DNA of 64,000 bases from Formosa haliotis (lineage in GTDB: Bacteria > Bacteroidota > Bacteroidia > Flavobacteriales > Flavobacteriaceae). The stretch lies in contig NZ_BDEL01000001.1 in the NCBI RefSeq assembly GCF_001685485.1, forward strand, positions 927,501-991,500, read 5' to 3'. The stretch's first letter is position 1. Each line of letters begins with the position of its first letter. Positions 8,914 to 18,135 of this stretch are shown here, piece by piece. Made by a program: the position numbers and the translations under genes. A model generated the notes under the pieces. The model saw only the letters and a list, made by a program, of their open reading frames with translations. It was not told the origin of the DNA and ran no database searches.

Positions 8914-10752
8914 ATGAAAATCTATTCGGATAACATAATAAAATACGATGCCAAATTACTACTGTTAACCCAGAAGTTAAAACAAGCATCTTTATTAAGA
9001 TTATTCACCTTTTTAGGATTTATAGGAGTACTTATTTCTTTGTTTTATCTAAAACTATTTACCGCCTTCTTTATAGCAATTCCTATTAGCATATTAGGAT
9101 TCGGATACGTTCTTAAACATCATGGGAGATTAGCATTTTTAAAGACACATACGGCCTTCTTAAAAAGGATAAACGAATGCGAAATTCTAAGATTAAATAA
9201 CGAGTTGGAAGCGTTTGATAGCGGTGAAAAGTTTATAAACCCAAACCATCCCTACAGTTCTGACTTAGATATTTTTGGCCAACATTCTATATTTCAATTG
9301 GTGAATCGTACCACAACAGAATCGGGAGAAATACGCTTGTCTGAGTGGCTGTCTAAGCCGGCAAACAAAGCTGAAATATTAAACAGACAACACGCTATTA
9401 AAACATTGTCTAAAAAACTAGATTGGAGACAAAACTTTCAAGCATCGGGCATGCACTATTTAAATAAGAAAAGTAATTATGCCGACCTATTACATTGGGT
9501 AGAGCAACCTCTTGTCTTACTAAAAAAACAACCTATTTATAGGTTAATAGCCCTAGTTTCTCCAATCCTATTTTTTATAAGTACCTATTTCTTTTATTTG
9601 AATTTAGGACTACCGACAGCCTTTTTACATCTAACTTTTATGATAGTAGTTCTAGGCACAAACTATCTCATTATAAACAAATTAAAAAACTTATCTGAAG
9701 CCATAGTTGAAACCTCTAGCGCTAATCTAGAAACCTTACACGGATACCTTTCACTTATTAAAAACATTGAAACAGAAAGTTTTGAGGCTAAAAAACTACA
9801 AGATTTACAAGCTAAATTAACACAAGGCAATTACTCTGCTCATCACGAAATAAAACAGCTTTGTAGTCTGCTGGAATATGCCCAACAACGCCCCATAAAA
9901 AAGATTCCTATTGGAGGAAATTACATGTATCCGCTTTTAAACAGCATCCTACTATTAGATATCTATTTAATTTTAGGTACCGAAAAATGGAAATTAAAAA
10001 ATAAAGCTATGATAACAACTTGGGCAGATGTGATAAGCGAGTTTGAGGCTATTAATAGTTTTGCTGGATTTCATTATTCAAACCCAACCTACAGCTTTCC
10101 AGTGATTACAGACACACAAAATTACGTGTATTTCGAAGCTTTAGGACATCCGCTACTAGAACATACCAAACGCGTTTGTAATGATTTTCACTCGGAAGAA
10201 GCTGGAGACGTTATTATGATTACGGGCTCTAATATGGCTGGAAAAAGCACATTTTTAAGAGCTGTAGGTGTAAATATTGTATTAGCATTAGCAGGTGCTC
10301 CATGTTGTGCAGTTCAGGGTAACCTATCTATACTTCAATTATATTCAAGCATGCGAATAGCAGATAATTTACAAAAAGGAATTTCTTCATTTTTTGCTGA
10401 ATTAAAAAGAATTGAAAGCCTATTGAAACTCATTGAAACTAACAATAATGTATTTTTTCTTATAGACGAAATGTTTAAAGGCACTAACTCTGAAGACAGA
10501 CACTTGGGAGGCTTTTCTTTTATTAATCAAGTTAGTAAACTTAACACTTCGGGTGTTATTGCAACTCATGATATCGAACTTGCTAAACGTGCTGGCAACC
10601 AAGACTTGGTGAGAAATTACAGTTTTAATAGCGAGATTAAAAATGAAGCCATGATCTTTAATTACAAACTAGACGCCATGATATGCCATGATTTTAATGC
10701 GAGCGCACTAATGAAAAGAAGTGGTATAAAAATTATATCTGAACCGAAGTAA
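8914..10752 (+). CDS. MutS-like ATPase with membrane segments (MutS family, not MutS1)
   Basis: A 612-residue protein with two hydrophobic segments near residues 30-70 and two more near 210-250, a MutS core-like helical region (residues 80-400), and a C-terminal MutS ABC-type ATPase. The Walker A motif is GSNMAGKST at about 437-445 and the Walker B is FFLIDEMFKGTNS near 515. The N-terminal mismatch-recognition domain of true MutS is missing. Such shortened, membrane-anchored MutS relatives are widespread in Bacteroidota and their role is not established; mismatch repair should not be assumed. It is followed by a bidirectional terminator. Confidence 0.85.
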   Translation: MKIYSDNIIKYDAKLLLLTQKLKQASLLRLFTFLGFIGVLISLFYLKLFTAFFIAIPISILGFGYVLKHHGRLAFLKTHTAFLKRINECEILRLNNELEAFDSGEKFINPNHPYSSDLDIFGQHSIFQLVNRTTTESGEIRLSEWLSKPANKAEILNRQHAIKTLSKKLDWRQNFQASGMHYLNKKSNYADLLHWVEQPLVLLKKQPIYRLIALVSPILFFISTYFFYLNLGLPTAFLHLTFMIVVLGTNYLIINKLKNLSEAIVETSSANLETLHGYLSLIKNIETESFEAKKLQDLQAKLTQGNYSAHHEIKQLCSLLEYAQQRPIKKIPIGGNYMYPLLNSILLLDIYLILGTEKWKLKNKAMITTWADVISEFEAINSFAGFHYSNPTYSFPVITDTQNYVYFEALGHPLLEHTKRVCNDFHSEEAGDVIMITGSNMAGKSTFLRAVGVNIVLALAGAPCCAVQGNLSILQLYSSMRIADNLQKGISSFFAELKRIESLLKLIETNNNVFFLIDEMFKGTNSEDRHLGGFSFINQVSKLNTSGVIATHDIELAKRAGNQDLVRNYSFNSEIKNEAMIFNYKLDAMICHDFNASALMKRSGIKIISEPK

Positions 10753-10815
10753 AAGAAACACTAATGATTGGTTTTAAATTGTGACTATAAACTACATTAT
10801 GACTTTTGAAAACAC

Positions 10816-10842
10816 AAAAAGCAACCAAATGGTTGCTTTTCC
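10816..10842. terminator. Bidirectional terminator
   Basis: GCAACC (10821-10826) and GGTTGC (10831-10836) form a stem, extended by A5 on the left and T4 on the right. It sits between the convergent mutS-like gene and the 65-residue gene, and can serve both. Confidence 0.8.
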
Positions 10843-10845
10843 TTT

Positions 10846-11043
10846 TTATGCTTTTAAATAAATTAAACATTTATCCAAATCGGGGTTTTGTTGTACAATA
10901 GATTCTATAAAAATCTTAAGTTCTTCAATTTCGTAAGGTAATAATCGTTGAAGCGCTTTTTGTACTTCTTTACAAAACAACGTAGTATCAAAACTAACTT
11001 TACTAAGTATCGTTTTTGTATACTCGAACATTGCTCTAGCCAT
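10846..11043 (-). CDS. Conserved small protein, unknown function
   Basis: A 65-residue, probably all-helical soluble protein (MARAMFEYTKTILSKVSFDTTLFCKEVQKALQRLL...). It has no signal peptide or membrane helix, and two cysteines. Placement between a good terminator and its own upstream AT-rich region, and sensible codon use, support a real gene. Similar short proteins of the MFEYTKTIL type are common in Flavobacteriaceae, but I know no function for them. Confidence 0.65.
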   Translation of the reverse strand: MARAMFEYTKTILSKVSFDTTLFCKEVQKALQRLLPYEIEELKIFIESIVQQNPDLDKCLIYLKA

Positions 11044-11171
11044 AGGTATTAAGTTTAGGTTTAGTAATTTTTTAAAAGTAGATTTGTTTTATAGGCAACT
11101 ATAACGTTTTAAATTCCTTCTAAAAATACTTTTTTTTATCTTAATATTATCTTAAAACCGAATATAATTTG

Positions 11172-11969
11172 TTAAAATCTGTTGTCTCCATCTAGTAAAT
11201 CACCGAGGCTCCCAAGGATGCTTCCCTCACCTTTTTTATGCTTCCCTTTTGGTAGTGCAGCTAAAACTCTACCTGCCAATCTACTAAATGGTAGAGACTG
11301 CACATATACCGTACCCGGGCCCGTTAATGTGGCGAAAAACAAACCTTCTCCACCAAAAATACTATTAGTAATACCTCCTATAACTTCAACATCATAATCG
11401 ATATCTTTAGTAAAACCAACAATACAGCCTGTGTCGACCCTTAACTTTTCTCCTGCTTTTAAATTTTTGGTTGCTAAAGTTCCACCAGCATGTACAAAAG
11501 CCATTCCGTTGCCTTCTAGTTTTTGCATGATAAAACCTTCTCCCCCAAATAAACCTCGTCCTAATCGTTTAGAAAATTCGATACCTACGCTAACACCTTT
11601 AGCAGCACATAAGAACGCATCTTTTTGGCAAATTACTTTACCTCCAAACTTAGTGAGATCTACCGCTAGTATTTTTCCAGGATAAGGCGATGCAAACGAA
11701 ACCGACCGTTTTACCGATTGGGTATTGTAAAATGCTGTCATAAACAAACTTTCGCCGGTTAACAAACGTTTACCCGCTCCAAAGATGGAATCTAAAAGCG
11801 TTTGGTTTGGAGTAGAACCGTCTCCAAAAATAGTCTCCATTTTTATGCCTTCCTGCATCATCATAAAACTACCAGCTTCAGCTACAACACCTTCATTTTG
11901 ATCTAATTCTATTTCAACATATTGCATTTCTTCACCATAAATATGATAATCTATTTCGTGTGCACTCAT
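11172..11969 (-). CDS. TIGR00266 / AIM24 family protein
   Basis: A 265-residue protein rich in beta strands and glycine-containing turns ([51 protein letters not shown]). This is the typical sequence of the TIGR00266/AIM24 family, whose bacterial members form trimeric beta-rolls of unknown role. It has no signal peptide. It is single, with small spacers on both sides. Confidence 0.88.
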   Translation of the reverse strand: MSAHEIDYHIYGEEMQYVEIELDQNEGVVAEAGSFMMMQEGIKMETIFGDGSTPNQTLLDSIFGAGKRLLTGESLFMTAFYNTQSVKRSVSFASPYPGKILAVDLTKFGGKVICQKDAFLCAAKGVSVGIEFSKRLGRGLFGGEGFIMQKLEGNGMAFVHAGGTLATKNLKAGEKLRVDTGCIVGFTKDIDYDVEVIGGITNSIFGGEGLFFATLTGPGTVYVQSLPFSRLAGRVLAALPKGKHKKGEGSILGSLGDLLDGDNRF

Positions 11970-12053
11970 AATTTGAAACTTTAAGATTAAACAATATCTC
12001 GTATAACTAATTTACTGATTTTATTACAACTAAATCCGCAAAACAATCAATTC

Positions 12054-12509
12054 CTAATTTTTTACTTTTAGTGTCCATTCAAAATTAAAAGTAGATACCT
12101 CCACCCCTTCTTCGTTTGTACCAACAGATTTCATCCAAATGGTTTGTCCTTCACCACTAGCAATTGCTTTTTCAATAGCATCATTAATTTTGTAACCTTC
12201 GTCGCAAACAAATGTGATACGTCCTGTGGCTTTTTTTGTAAAACTGGCAGTGTTACTTAGTACCAACATGGAAATTTTTTTTCCGCTTTCGCTAATTTTA
12301 GACATCACCAATGCGCCCGTGGTTAATTCTGCTGCCATACCCTGGACAGCCCAAAACATAGATTTAAACGGATTTTGGTTTATCCATCTATGCTTTACAG
12401 TAACCATACATTTTTCGTTATTTATAAGTTTCGTACGCACCCCACAAAAGTAAGCTGCTGGCAGTTTTAGCATTAAAAAGCTATTTAATTTAGAAGGGGT
12501 TATGGCCAT
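12054..12509 (-). CDS. DUF4442 hotdog-fold protein (thioesterase-like)
   Basis: A 151-residue protein of the DUF4442 group, related to PaaI/YiiD-type hotdog thioesterases (HRWINQNPFKSMFWAVQGMAAELTTGALV). I place the start at the ATG at 12509 (MAITPSKLN). The open frame runs on to 12686, but that extension is hydrophobic, unlike the family, and crosses the divergent promoter at 12594-12625. The catalytic function is untested for this group. Confidence 0.78.
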   Translation of the reverse strand: MAITPSKLNSFLMLKLPAAYFCGVRTKLINNEKCMVTVKHRWINQNPFKSMFWAVQGMAAELTTGALVMSKISESGKKISMLVLSNTASFTKKATGRITFVCDEGYKINDAIEKAIASGEGQTIWMKSVGTNEEGVEVSTFNFEWTLKVKN

Positions 12510-12593
12510 AGTAAGAGTTTTAGTTTCGGTAAAAATATCAAAAATAAACCACACTAAACTTGTTAATATTATGTTAAAATACACTACTATGTT

Positions 12594-12625
12594 TTGCATA
12601 ATACCTTTTTTTAGACATATATTTG
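12594..12625 (+). promoter_or_regulatory. Promoter of the DUF4870 gene
   Basis: TTG (12594-12596), 21 nt, then TATATTTG (12618-12625), an exact TAnnTTTG. Transcription would begin near 12632, about 20 nt before the ATG at 12653. This argues against the in-frame TTG at 12623 as the start of the downstream gene. Confidence 0.7.
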
Positions 12626-12652
12626 CATAAGAAACTATTATATGCTTTAAAC

Positions 12653-13099
12653 ATGTTAGACAACCATCAAAAAAATATAGCCACATTTATCCATCTATCT
12701 ACCTTTTCAAGGTTTATTTTTCCATTAGGAAATTTTATTGCTCCGCTTGTGCTTTGGATTACAAACAAGGACAAATCGACCTTTATAGATAATCATGGAA
12801 AGGAAGCCATTAATTTTCAAATTAGCATTCTGCTGTATACGTTGGTATTAGGTATGATTACCGTTCCTTTTTTCTTATTCAATATATTTAGCGGAATACA
12901 TTTTATCGATTTTAATCTGTTTGACAGCATCCATATTAATATCGGAAAACCATCTCCCCTGTTATATCTAGGAGGTGCTTTAGGCGGACTTGCAGTCGTT
13001 GGATTTATAGTTGAATTGGCGCTAATTGTTAGAGCTAGTTTAAAAGCTAAAGAAGGCGAAGCTTACCAGTACCCTTTTACCATACATTTCATCAAATAA
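12653..13099 (+). CDS. DUF4870 membrane protein
   Basis: A 148-residue protein with the DUF4870 pattern: an N-terminal ATFIHLSTFSRFIFPLGNFIAPLVLW segment, then the ...FIDNHGKEAINFQISILLY block near residues 50-65, and three to four membrane helices in total. The function is unknown; DUF4870 proteins are often encoded near stress or envelope genes. The ATG at 12653 fits the promoter just upstream. Confidence 0.82.
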   Translation: MLDNHQKNIATFIHLSTFSRFIFPLGNFIAPLVLWITNKDKSTFIDNHGKEAINFQISILLYTLVLGMITVPFFLFNIFSGIHFIDFNLFDSIHINIGKPSPLLYLGGALGGLAVVGFIVELALIVRASLKAKEGEAYQYPFTIHFIK

Positions 13100-13229
13100 C
13101 ATAACCATCATCAATCAAATCAAAAAATGAACAGTTTAAATTTAAAATGCATTAAAACATGACCCAAGTAATTTTAAATCTTTGTAATCCATCTCAGTGT
13201 TTCACACGCACTATTAAATACACAAACAG

Positions 13230-13574
13230 ATGAAAATAGAAAACACAAAAGCACAAATGCGCAAAGGTGTTCTAGAATACTGCATCTTGTCTGTATTAAA
13301 AGATGACGACGCCTATGTAGCCGAAATTTTACAAACGCTAAAAGACGCCAAGATGTTAGTGGTAGAAGGTACCATTTACCCTTTACTAACACGATTAAAA
13401 AACGCCGGTCTTCTTAATTACCGTTGGGAAGAATCTACTTCGGGACCGCCACGTAAATATTACGGATTAACGGAAACCGGAAAATTATTTCTAAGTGAAT
13501 TAAATACCACTTGGAGTGAATTACAACACGCAGTAAACCTAGTAACACGTCAAAAAAATAACAGCAATGAATAA
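13230..13574 (+). CDS. PadR family transcriptional regulator
   Basis: A 114-residue PadR-type winged-helix protein (RKGVLEYCILSVLKDDDAYVAEILQTL...GTIYPLLTRLKNAGLLNYRWEESTSGPPRKYYGLTETG). PadR proteins are usually repressors. It overlaps the next gene (PspC domain) by 8 nt, so the two are translationally coupled. A PadR-PspC pair is a standard Bacteroidota envelope-stress unit. The inducer is unknown. Confidence 0.93.
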   Translation: MKIENTKAQMRKGVLEYCILSVLKDDDAYVAEILQTLKDAKMLVVEGTIYPLLTRLKNAGLLNYRWEESTSGPPRKYYGLTETGKLFLSELNTTWSELQHAVNLVTRQKNNSNE

Positions 13575-15339
13575 AACAGTCAACATAAATTTAGCAGGTA
13601 TATTTTTTCATATTGATGAAGATGCTTACCAAAAATTGCAACGCTATCTTGAGGCTATTAAACGTTCATTCACCGACTCTCAAGGCCGCTCTGAAATTAT
13701 AGCCGATATTGAAGCTCGTATTGCCGAACTTTTTAACGAACGTGTTAAACACGACAAGCAAGTTATTGGAACAAAAGAAGTAGACGAAGTCATTTCTATT
13801 ATGGGGCAACCTGAAGATTACTTGGTAGACGACGAGATTTTTGAAGACGAACCTAGTTACCACTCGCAACCAAAATCGACCAAAAAACTATTTAGAGACA
13901 CCAGCAACTCTTATATTGGAGGTGTTGCTTCTGGACTAGCACATTATTTGGGTATAGATGCCATTTGGGTAAGACTAATTTGGGTGTTGTTAACTCTTGG
14001 TTCGGGCGGAACGTTTATATTTATTTATATCTTGTTTTGGATTCTGGTTCCAGAAGCGCTAACAACTGCCGAAAAACTAACCATGACCGGTGAGCCTGTT
14101 AATATTAGTAACATTGAAAAAAAAATTAAAAAAGGATTTGAAGGCGTTTCAGATACTGTAAAAAATGTGGATTACGAAAAATATGGCAGTAAGGTAAAGT
14201 CTACTTCAAAATCATTTTTCGATACTATTGGAGACATAATAATGTTTTTCTTAAAATTATTTGCCAAATTTATTGGTGTGCTTTTAGTAATATTTGGTGC
14301 CATGGCAATATTCGCTTTATTGGTTAGTGTACTATCCTTAGGAAGCTCATCGTTCTTTCATCCGTGGTGGATGGATTATCCAGATGCTGTTAACACCACA
14401 GGACTCCCAATTTGGCTAGGCTCTTTATTAGTATTTTTTACTGTAGGCATACCTTGTTTTTTCATCCTGTATCTAGGTCTTAAAATTCTAATTAACAATT
14501 TAAAATCTATTGGAAAACCTGCAAAATTCACCTTACTTGGTATCTGGTTAATTTCGCTAATTGGCTTAATAACTATAGGAATTAAACAAGCATCAGACCA
14601 TGCCTTAGACTCTGTAGTCACTCAAAAAGATGCTCTTATATACAATACCAAAGACACGTTGCGAATTAGTATGGTGAAAAACAGTAAATTCAATAGAAAT
14701 ATACGTCGAAGTTCAGATTTTCAAATTGTGTATAATGATAACGACCAAAAAGTTATTTTTTCTAGAGACGTTACACTTCACATCCGATCTACTCAGGATA
14801 GTGTGGCAATGATTCAAATTGAAAAAGAATCTAAAGGGAAAAACTACTTGGAAGCTAAAGATCGTGCAGAAAAAATTGTGTACAACTATACACTTAAAAA
14901 TAATCAGCTTTTATTAGACAGTTATTTATTAACCGATTATGAAAATAAATATAGAGAACAAAAAGTAGATATTATACTTTACCTACCGGAAGGATCTTAT
15001 GTTGATTTAAACAGAAATTTACGATCGTATTTACCAGCATATAACTCGGCAGATAATATAATTACCTACAAACACTCGAACCACATCATGAAAATTTTAA
15101 ATGATGATGCTTCCTGCATTAATTGTACTGAAGATGAAAACGATGAAGATTTTGACGATGATAACTTTATCGATTTAAATATAAATGATACTAATGGTTC
15201 TGTAAAAATTAATAAAAACGGCGTTAAAATTAAAAGTGACGACGTGAATATAGAAATAGACGCGAATGGTGTAAAAGCCAATGGAGAAGATGTAAATGTA
15301 GATATTAATGAAAACGGTATTAACATTATATCAGAATAA
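13567..15339 (+). CDS. PspC domain protein with C-terminal DUF2807-like region
   Basis: A 590-residue protein. Residues 1-90 are a cytoplasmic helical segment (NINLAGIFFHIDEDAYQKLQRYLEAIKRSF...). Residues 105-165 are a PspC domain (NSYIGGVASGLAHYLGIDAIWVRLIWVLLTLGSGGTFIFIYILFWILVPE). Three to four more helices lie at about 220-335, and the extracytoplasmic remainder ends in an acidic, asparagine-rich repeat region (NKNGVKIKSDDVNIEIDANGVKANGEDVNV). It is coupled to padR and is probably an envelope stress sensor or effector; the mechanism is unknown. Confidence 0.85.
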   Translation: MNKTVNINLAGIFFHIDEDAYQKLQRYLEAIKRSFTDSQGRSEIIADIEARIAELFNERVKHDKQVIGTKEVDEVISIMGQPEDYLVDDEIFEDEPSYHSQPKSTKKLFRDTSNSYIGGVASGLAHYLGIDAIWVRLIWVLLTLGSGGTFIFIYILFWILVPEALTTAEKLTMTGEPVNISNIEKKIKKGFEGVSDTVKNVDYEKYGSKVKSTSKSFFDTIGDIIMFFLKLFAKFIGVLLVIFGAMAIFALLVSVLSLGSSSFFHPWWMDYPDAVNTTGLPIWLGSLLVFFTVGIPCFFILYLGLKILINNLKSIGKPAKFTLLGIWLISLIGLITIGIKQASDHALDSVVTQKDALIYNTKDTLRISMVKNSKFNRNIRRSSDFQIVYNDNDQKVIFSRDVTLHIRSTQDSVAMIQIEKESKGKNYLEAKDRAEKIVYNYTLKNNQLLLDSYLLTDYENKYREQKVDIILYLPEGSYVDLNRNLRSYLPAYNSADNIITYKHSNHIMKILNDDASCINCTEDENDEDFDDDNFIDLNINDTNGSVKINKNGVKIKSDDVNIEIDANGVKANGEDVNVDINENGINIISE

Positions 15340-15373
15340 GTTTTAAGCTTTCATCAATCAAAAATCAATCACT

Positions 15374-15427
15374 ATGGAAACGATCATCAAAATTATCACC
15401 ACATTAATCCTTGATATCTTGTGTTAA
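15374..15427 (+). CDS. Possible 17-residue hydrophobic peptide
   Basis: An ATG frame encoding METIIKIITTLILDILC, between the PspC gene (35 nt upstream) and a strong terminator. The peptide is an amphipathic to hydrophobic single helix. It is closed by TAA and followed at once by another TAA. It is short enough to be chance; its place at the end of an envelope-stress operon is the only support. Confidence 0.3.
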   Translation: METIIKIITTLILDILC

Positions 15428-15443
15428 TAATTCCGTTTAAACC

Positions 15444-15480
15444 AAAAAAAACCTAGCAAATAATCGTGCTAGGTTTTTTT
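15444..15480. terminator. Bidirectional terminator
   Basis: ACCTAGCA (15451-15458) and TGCTAGGT (15467-15474) pair perfectly, flanked by A7 on the left and T7 on the right. It separates the PadR-PspC operon from the convergent trxB. Confidence 0.85.
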
Positions 15481-15501
15481 GTTTTATATAGTTTTTAAAG
15501 C

Positions 15502-16464
15502 TTAAGCTTCTACTTCAACCTCTTTCGATGCTAAATAACGCTCGGCATCTAACGCAGCCATACAACCCGTACCTGCAGCCGTAATTGCTTGTCTGTAAAC
15601 ATGGTCTGCCGCATCACCAGAAACAAACACTCCTTCTACATTTGTTTTAGCTGAACCAGGCTGATTAATAATGTAACCCGTTTCATCTAGCTCTAAATAA
15701 TCTTTAAAAATATCTGTATTTGGTTTGTGACCAATAGCTACAAAAAATCCTGTTGCTGGGATTTCTTTTAACTCGTTTGTTTCGTTGTTTTTTACTAAAA
15801 CTCCAGTAACCACTTGTCCGTCTCCTAAAACTTCTTCGGTTTCTGTATTGAACAAAATCTCTATGTTTTCTGTCTTTTTAACGCGATTTGCCATGATTTT
15901 AGACGCTCTAAACTCGTCACGTCTTACTAACATAGTCACTTTTTTACACAGCTTAGAAAGATAATGCGCTTCTTCGCAAGCAGAATCTCCTGCTCCAACA
16001 ATTACTACTTCTTGGTTTCTATAGAAGAATCCGTCGCAAACAGCACAAGCCGAAACACCACCTCCTAATTGTAGGTATTTTTGTTCTGATGGTATTCCTA
16101 AATATTTTGCTGAAGCTCCAGTAGAAATAATTACAGTTTCTGCATGAATTTCATGTGTTTCATTAACCCAAACTTTATGAACATCTCCAGAAAAATCGAC
16201 TTTAGTTACCCATCCATCACGAATATCAGAACCAAAACGCTTAGCTTGTTCTTGCAATTGAATCATCATTTCTGGACCTGTAATTCCATCTGGATACCCC
16301 GGAAAATTCTCTACTTCGTTAGTGGTCGTTAACTGTCCACCAGGTTGCATTCCTTGATATAACACAGGAAACATATTCGCTCTGGCAGCATAAATAGCAG
16401 CAGTATATCCTGCAGGACCAGACCCCACTATAAGGCACTTTACTTTCTCGATTGTTTCAGACAT
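15502..16464 (-). CDS. trxB: Thioredoxin reductase
   Basis: A 320-residue flavoprotein: FAD-binding GSGPAGYTAAIYAARAN at the N-terminus, the redox-active CAVCDGFF near residue 147, NADPH-binding VGAGDSACEEAHYL, and a C-terminal FVSGDAADHVYRQAITAAGTGCMAALDAERYL. It transfers electrons from NADPH to thioredoxin in the cytoplasm. I use the ATG at 16464 (MSETIEKVKCL), since the nine residues upstream are not part of the family. Confidence 0.96.
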   Translation of the reverse strand: MSETIEKVKCLIVGSGPAGYTAAIYAARANMFPVLYQGMQPGGQLTTTNEVENFPGYPDGITGPEMMIQLQEQAKRFGSDIRDGWVTKVDFSGDVHKVWVNETHEIHAETVIISTGASAKYLGIPSEQKYLQLGGGVSACAVCDGFFYRNQEVVIVGAGDSACEEAHYLSKLCKKVTMLVRRDEFRASKIMANRVKKTENIEILFNTETEEVLGDGQVVTGVLVKNNETNELKEIPATGFFVAIGHKPNTDIFKDYLELDETGYIINQPGSAKTNVEGVFVSGDAADHVYRQAITAAGTGCMAALDAERYLASKEVEVEA

Positions 16465-16593
16465 AACTTCTTTAAAATTTATTTCAAGCAAAAGTAAAAT
16501 TTTTAGAGCAATCCTTACGCCTATTATTATTAAAAATTCTTATAATTAAATAAGTACTTATGATTTTAAAAATATTTAGCAATGTTTGAACAT

Positions 16594-16630
16594 AAAAAAA
16601 AGGATTCCATAATAAATGAAATCCTTTTTT
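16594..16630 (-). terminator. Terminator after the DUF1328 gene
   Basis: GGATTCCAT pairs with ATGAAATCC (one mismatch) around AATAA, with an A7 run on the left that gives the U tract in the minus direction. Confidence 0.75.
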
Positions 16631-16650
16631 TATATAGTTTACTCTTAATT

Positions 16651-16812
16651 TTACTTACTAAGCAATCCTTTTAAAAGGGACAGCACAAAAAGTACAATAA
16701 AGATGTAAAACAATATTTTTGCAATTCCGGCCGAAGCCCCTGCAATACCACCAAAGCCTAAAACTCCCGCAATAACTGCAACTATAATAAAAATAATGGT
16801 CCAACGTAACAT
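16651..16812 (-). CDS. DUF1328 small membrane protein (YtjA family)
   Basis: A 53-residue protein beginning [20 protein letters not shown] and continuing with [19 protein letters not shown], ending LLKGLLSK. This is the standard DUF1328/YtjA sequence with two membrane helices, found in many bacteria and often stress-induced. It is below the size cut-off of many gene finders. A terminator follows at once. It belongs with the YtxH and holin-X genes further right on the same strand. Confidence 0.88.
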   Translation of the reverse strand: MLRWTIIFIIVAVIAGVLGFGGIAGASAGIAKILFYIFIVLFVLSLLKGLLSK

Positions 16813-17061
16813 AATAATTTGTTTTTAAGGTTAATTATAATTTCGAATTCATCTTTACGTCATGCAAATATAAATTCAAGGTTTTTGTAATATTAAAGTT
16901 ACAAAAAAAACAAATCAGATGCTTTATTTTATGTATTTATTTAATACATTCTCAATTATTATCTTAAAAAAATAAAAAAACCTAATTGAAATAAAAATAT
17001 TACATCAACTAAGTTCCAACAATATCAAAAAAAGCGGTATAAATCAGTGCCTAGCTTTTCC

Positions 17062-17265
17062 TTATTTAAATAATTTTTTCATAAACATTAAAGACCCAAT
17101 CTTCCCAGTATAATTAATAGCGGTATGCACCCAATTTAAAGGTTTCAAATCTTCTTGAACATCAATTTTTAGGGCTTTCATTTCTTCCCAAGCAATCTGA
17201 CGTTCTAGATCTAAACGTTTTAATTCGTATTCAATTTCATCAAATGAATTGTAATCTTTTTTCAT
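17062..17265 (-). CDS. Small hypothetical protein of the ytxH-holin operon
   Basis: A 67-residue protein: a charged, helical first half (SFDEIEYELKRLDLERQIAWEEMKAL) and a mildly hydrophobic C-terminal stretch (VHTAINYTGKIGSLMFMKKLF). It starts 3 nt after the stop of the upstream holin-type gene, so it is the last gene of a three-gene operon. The function is unknown; it may associate with the membrane through its C-terminus. Confidence 0.7.
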   Translation of the reverse strand: MKKDYNSFDEIEYELKRLDLERQIAWEEMKALKIDVQEDLKPLNWVHTAINYTGKIGSLMFMKKLFK

Positions 17266-17268
17266 AAG

Positions 17269-17619
17269 CTATTTATCAAAGAATTTTTGTGACACTTTCT
17301 TTATAAAAAATTTATCTATACGGCGTCTTAGCAAATAGATTATTAACATGATTAAGATGAAGACACCCCCCATAATTAGCATTCCAATAGCTAAGTTATC
17401 TACCCAATAGCCTATAGCCACGGCAGCAGAAAGTGCTAAAAATAAAAGGGCTATAATCATCATGCCCCCTATCAATAACATCTTTCCAAACAAGCTTGAA
17501 AAAGAAGTAACTTGCTGGAATACCTTTAATTTTAAATATTGGTGAGAAGTCTCTACATACTTCTCACCAATATCTACTGCTTTATTTGAAGTCTCGTTTA
17601 AAGATTCAAAAACATTCAT
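17269..17619 (-). CDS. Phage holin family protein (holin-X / YqjE-like)
   Basis: A 116-residue protein with an N-terminal helical segment and two membrane helices (about 45-72 and 77-98), then the basic sequence LLRRRIDKFFIKK. This is the PF07332-type putative holin found in chromosomal stress operons, not a phage lysis gene; no other phage gene is nearby. It is 3 nt downstream of the ytxH-type gene and 3 nt upstream of the 67-residue gene. Confidence 0.82.
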   Translation of the reverse strand: MNVFESLNETSNKAVDIGEKYVETSHQYLKLKVFQQVTSFSSLFGKMLLIGGMMIIALLFLALSAAVAIGYWVDNLAIGMLIMGGVFILIMLIIYLLRRRIDKFFIKKVSQKFFDK

Positions 17620-17622
17620 ATA

Positions 17623-17985
17623 TTATGATTTTTGAAATTTCTTGTTTTTAGCTTTAAGATCATTTAATTTTTTCTCAAGACTATTTATCACGTCGTCTGC
17701 TTTATGCGTAACATCAGTAACAATTTCATCTAATTGCTCATCTAAAGTTCCTTTTTTAGCAGCCATCGCGCTGTTTACTTTATCTTTTAAATCATGCGCA
17801 CTACTGCTTACTTTATCTTTTAAGTCATTCGCACTATCATTCATTCTATCACGAGCAGCTAATGCCTCATCAGCTAAACGTTTTCTTGTTTTACTTCCTT
17901 CGTCTGGAGCATAAAGAATTCCAAATAATGCACCTATTGCTGTTCCTGCTAAAAGCCCTAATACAGCGTTTCCACTTTTACTCAT
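17623..17985 (-). CDS. YtxH domain-containing protein
   Basis: A 120-residue protein: an N-terminal glycine-rich membrane segment (VLGLLAGTAIGALFGILYAPDEGSKTRKRL) typical of YtxH, then a long amphipathic helix with repeats of the type SANDLKDKVSSSAHDLKDKVNS. It is the first gene of a three-gene operon with the holin-type and 67-residue genes, and is probably a general-stress envelope protein. Confidence 0.88.
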   Translation of the reverse strand: MSKSGNAVLGLLAGTAIGALFGILYAPDEGSKTRKRLADEALAARDRMNDSANDLKDKVSSSAHDLKDKVNSAMAAKKGTLDEQLDEIVTDVTHKADDVINSLEKKLNDLKAKNKKFQKS

Positions 17986-18135
17986 AATTTTACTGTTTAA
18001 TGGTTAAAAAAATATTTGATTAACATAAATATGTATATCAAATTTACACATTATTAAATGATAAATTATATTCTAATTTACAATTTTAAGTTAATACCTA
18101 CATAATATTATCTTAAAATCTTAATTCTAACAGAA

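Noticed and set aside
8914..10752. Mismatch repair gene mutS
   Set aside because: It lacks the N-terminal mismatch-recognition domain and has membrane segments, so it is only a MutS relative.
11182..11685. Plus-strand frames opposite the AIM24 gene
   Set aside because: Shadow frames of the minus-strand gene, rich in proline and serine from reverse reading.
12510..12686. N-terminal extension of the DUF4442 protein
   Set aside because: The extension is hydrophobic, unlike the family, and would cross the divergent promoter; the ATG at 12509 fits.
17269..17619. Prophage, suggested by a holin-type gene
   Set aside because: The protein is the chromosomal stress-type holin-X relative, and no other phage gene is present.
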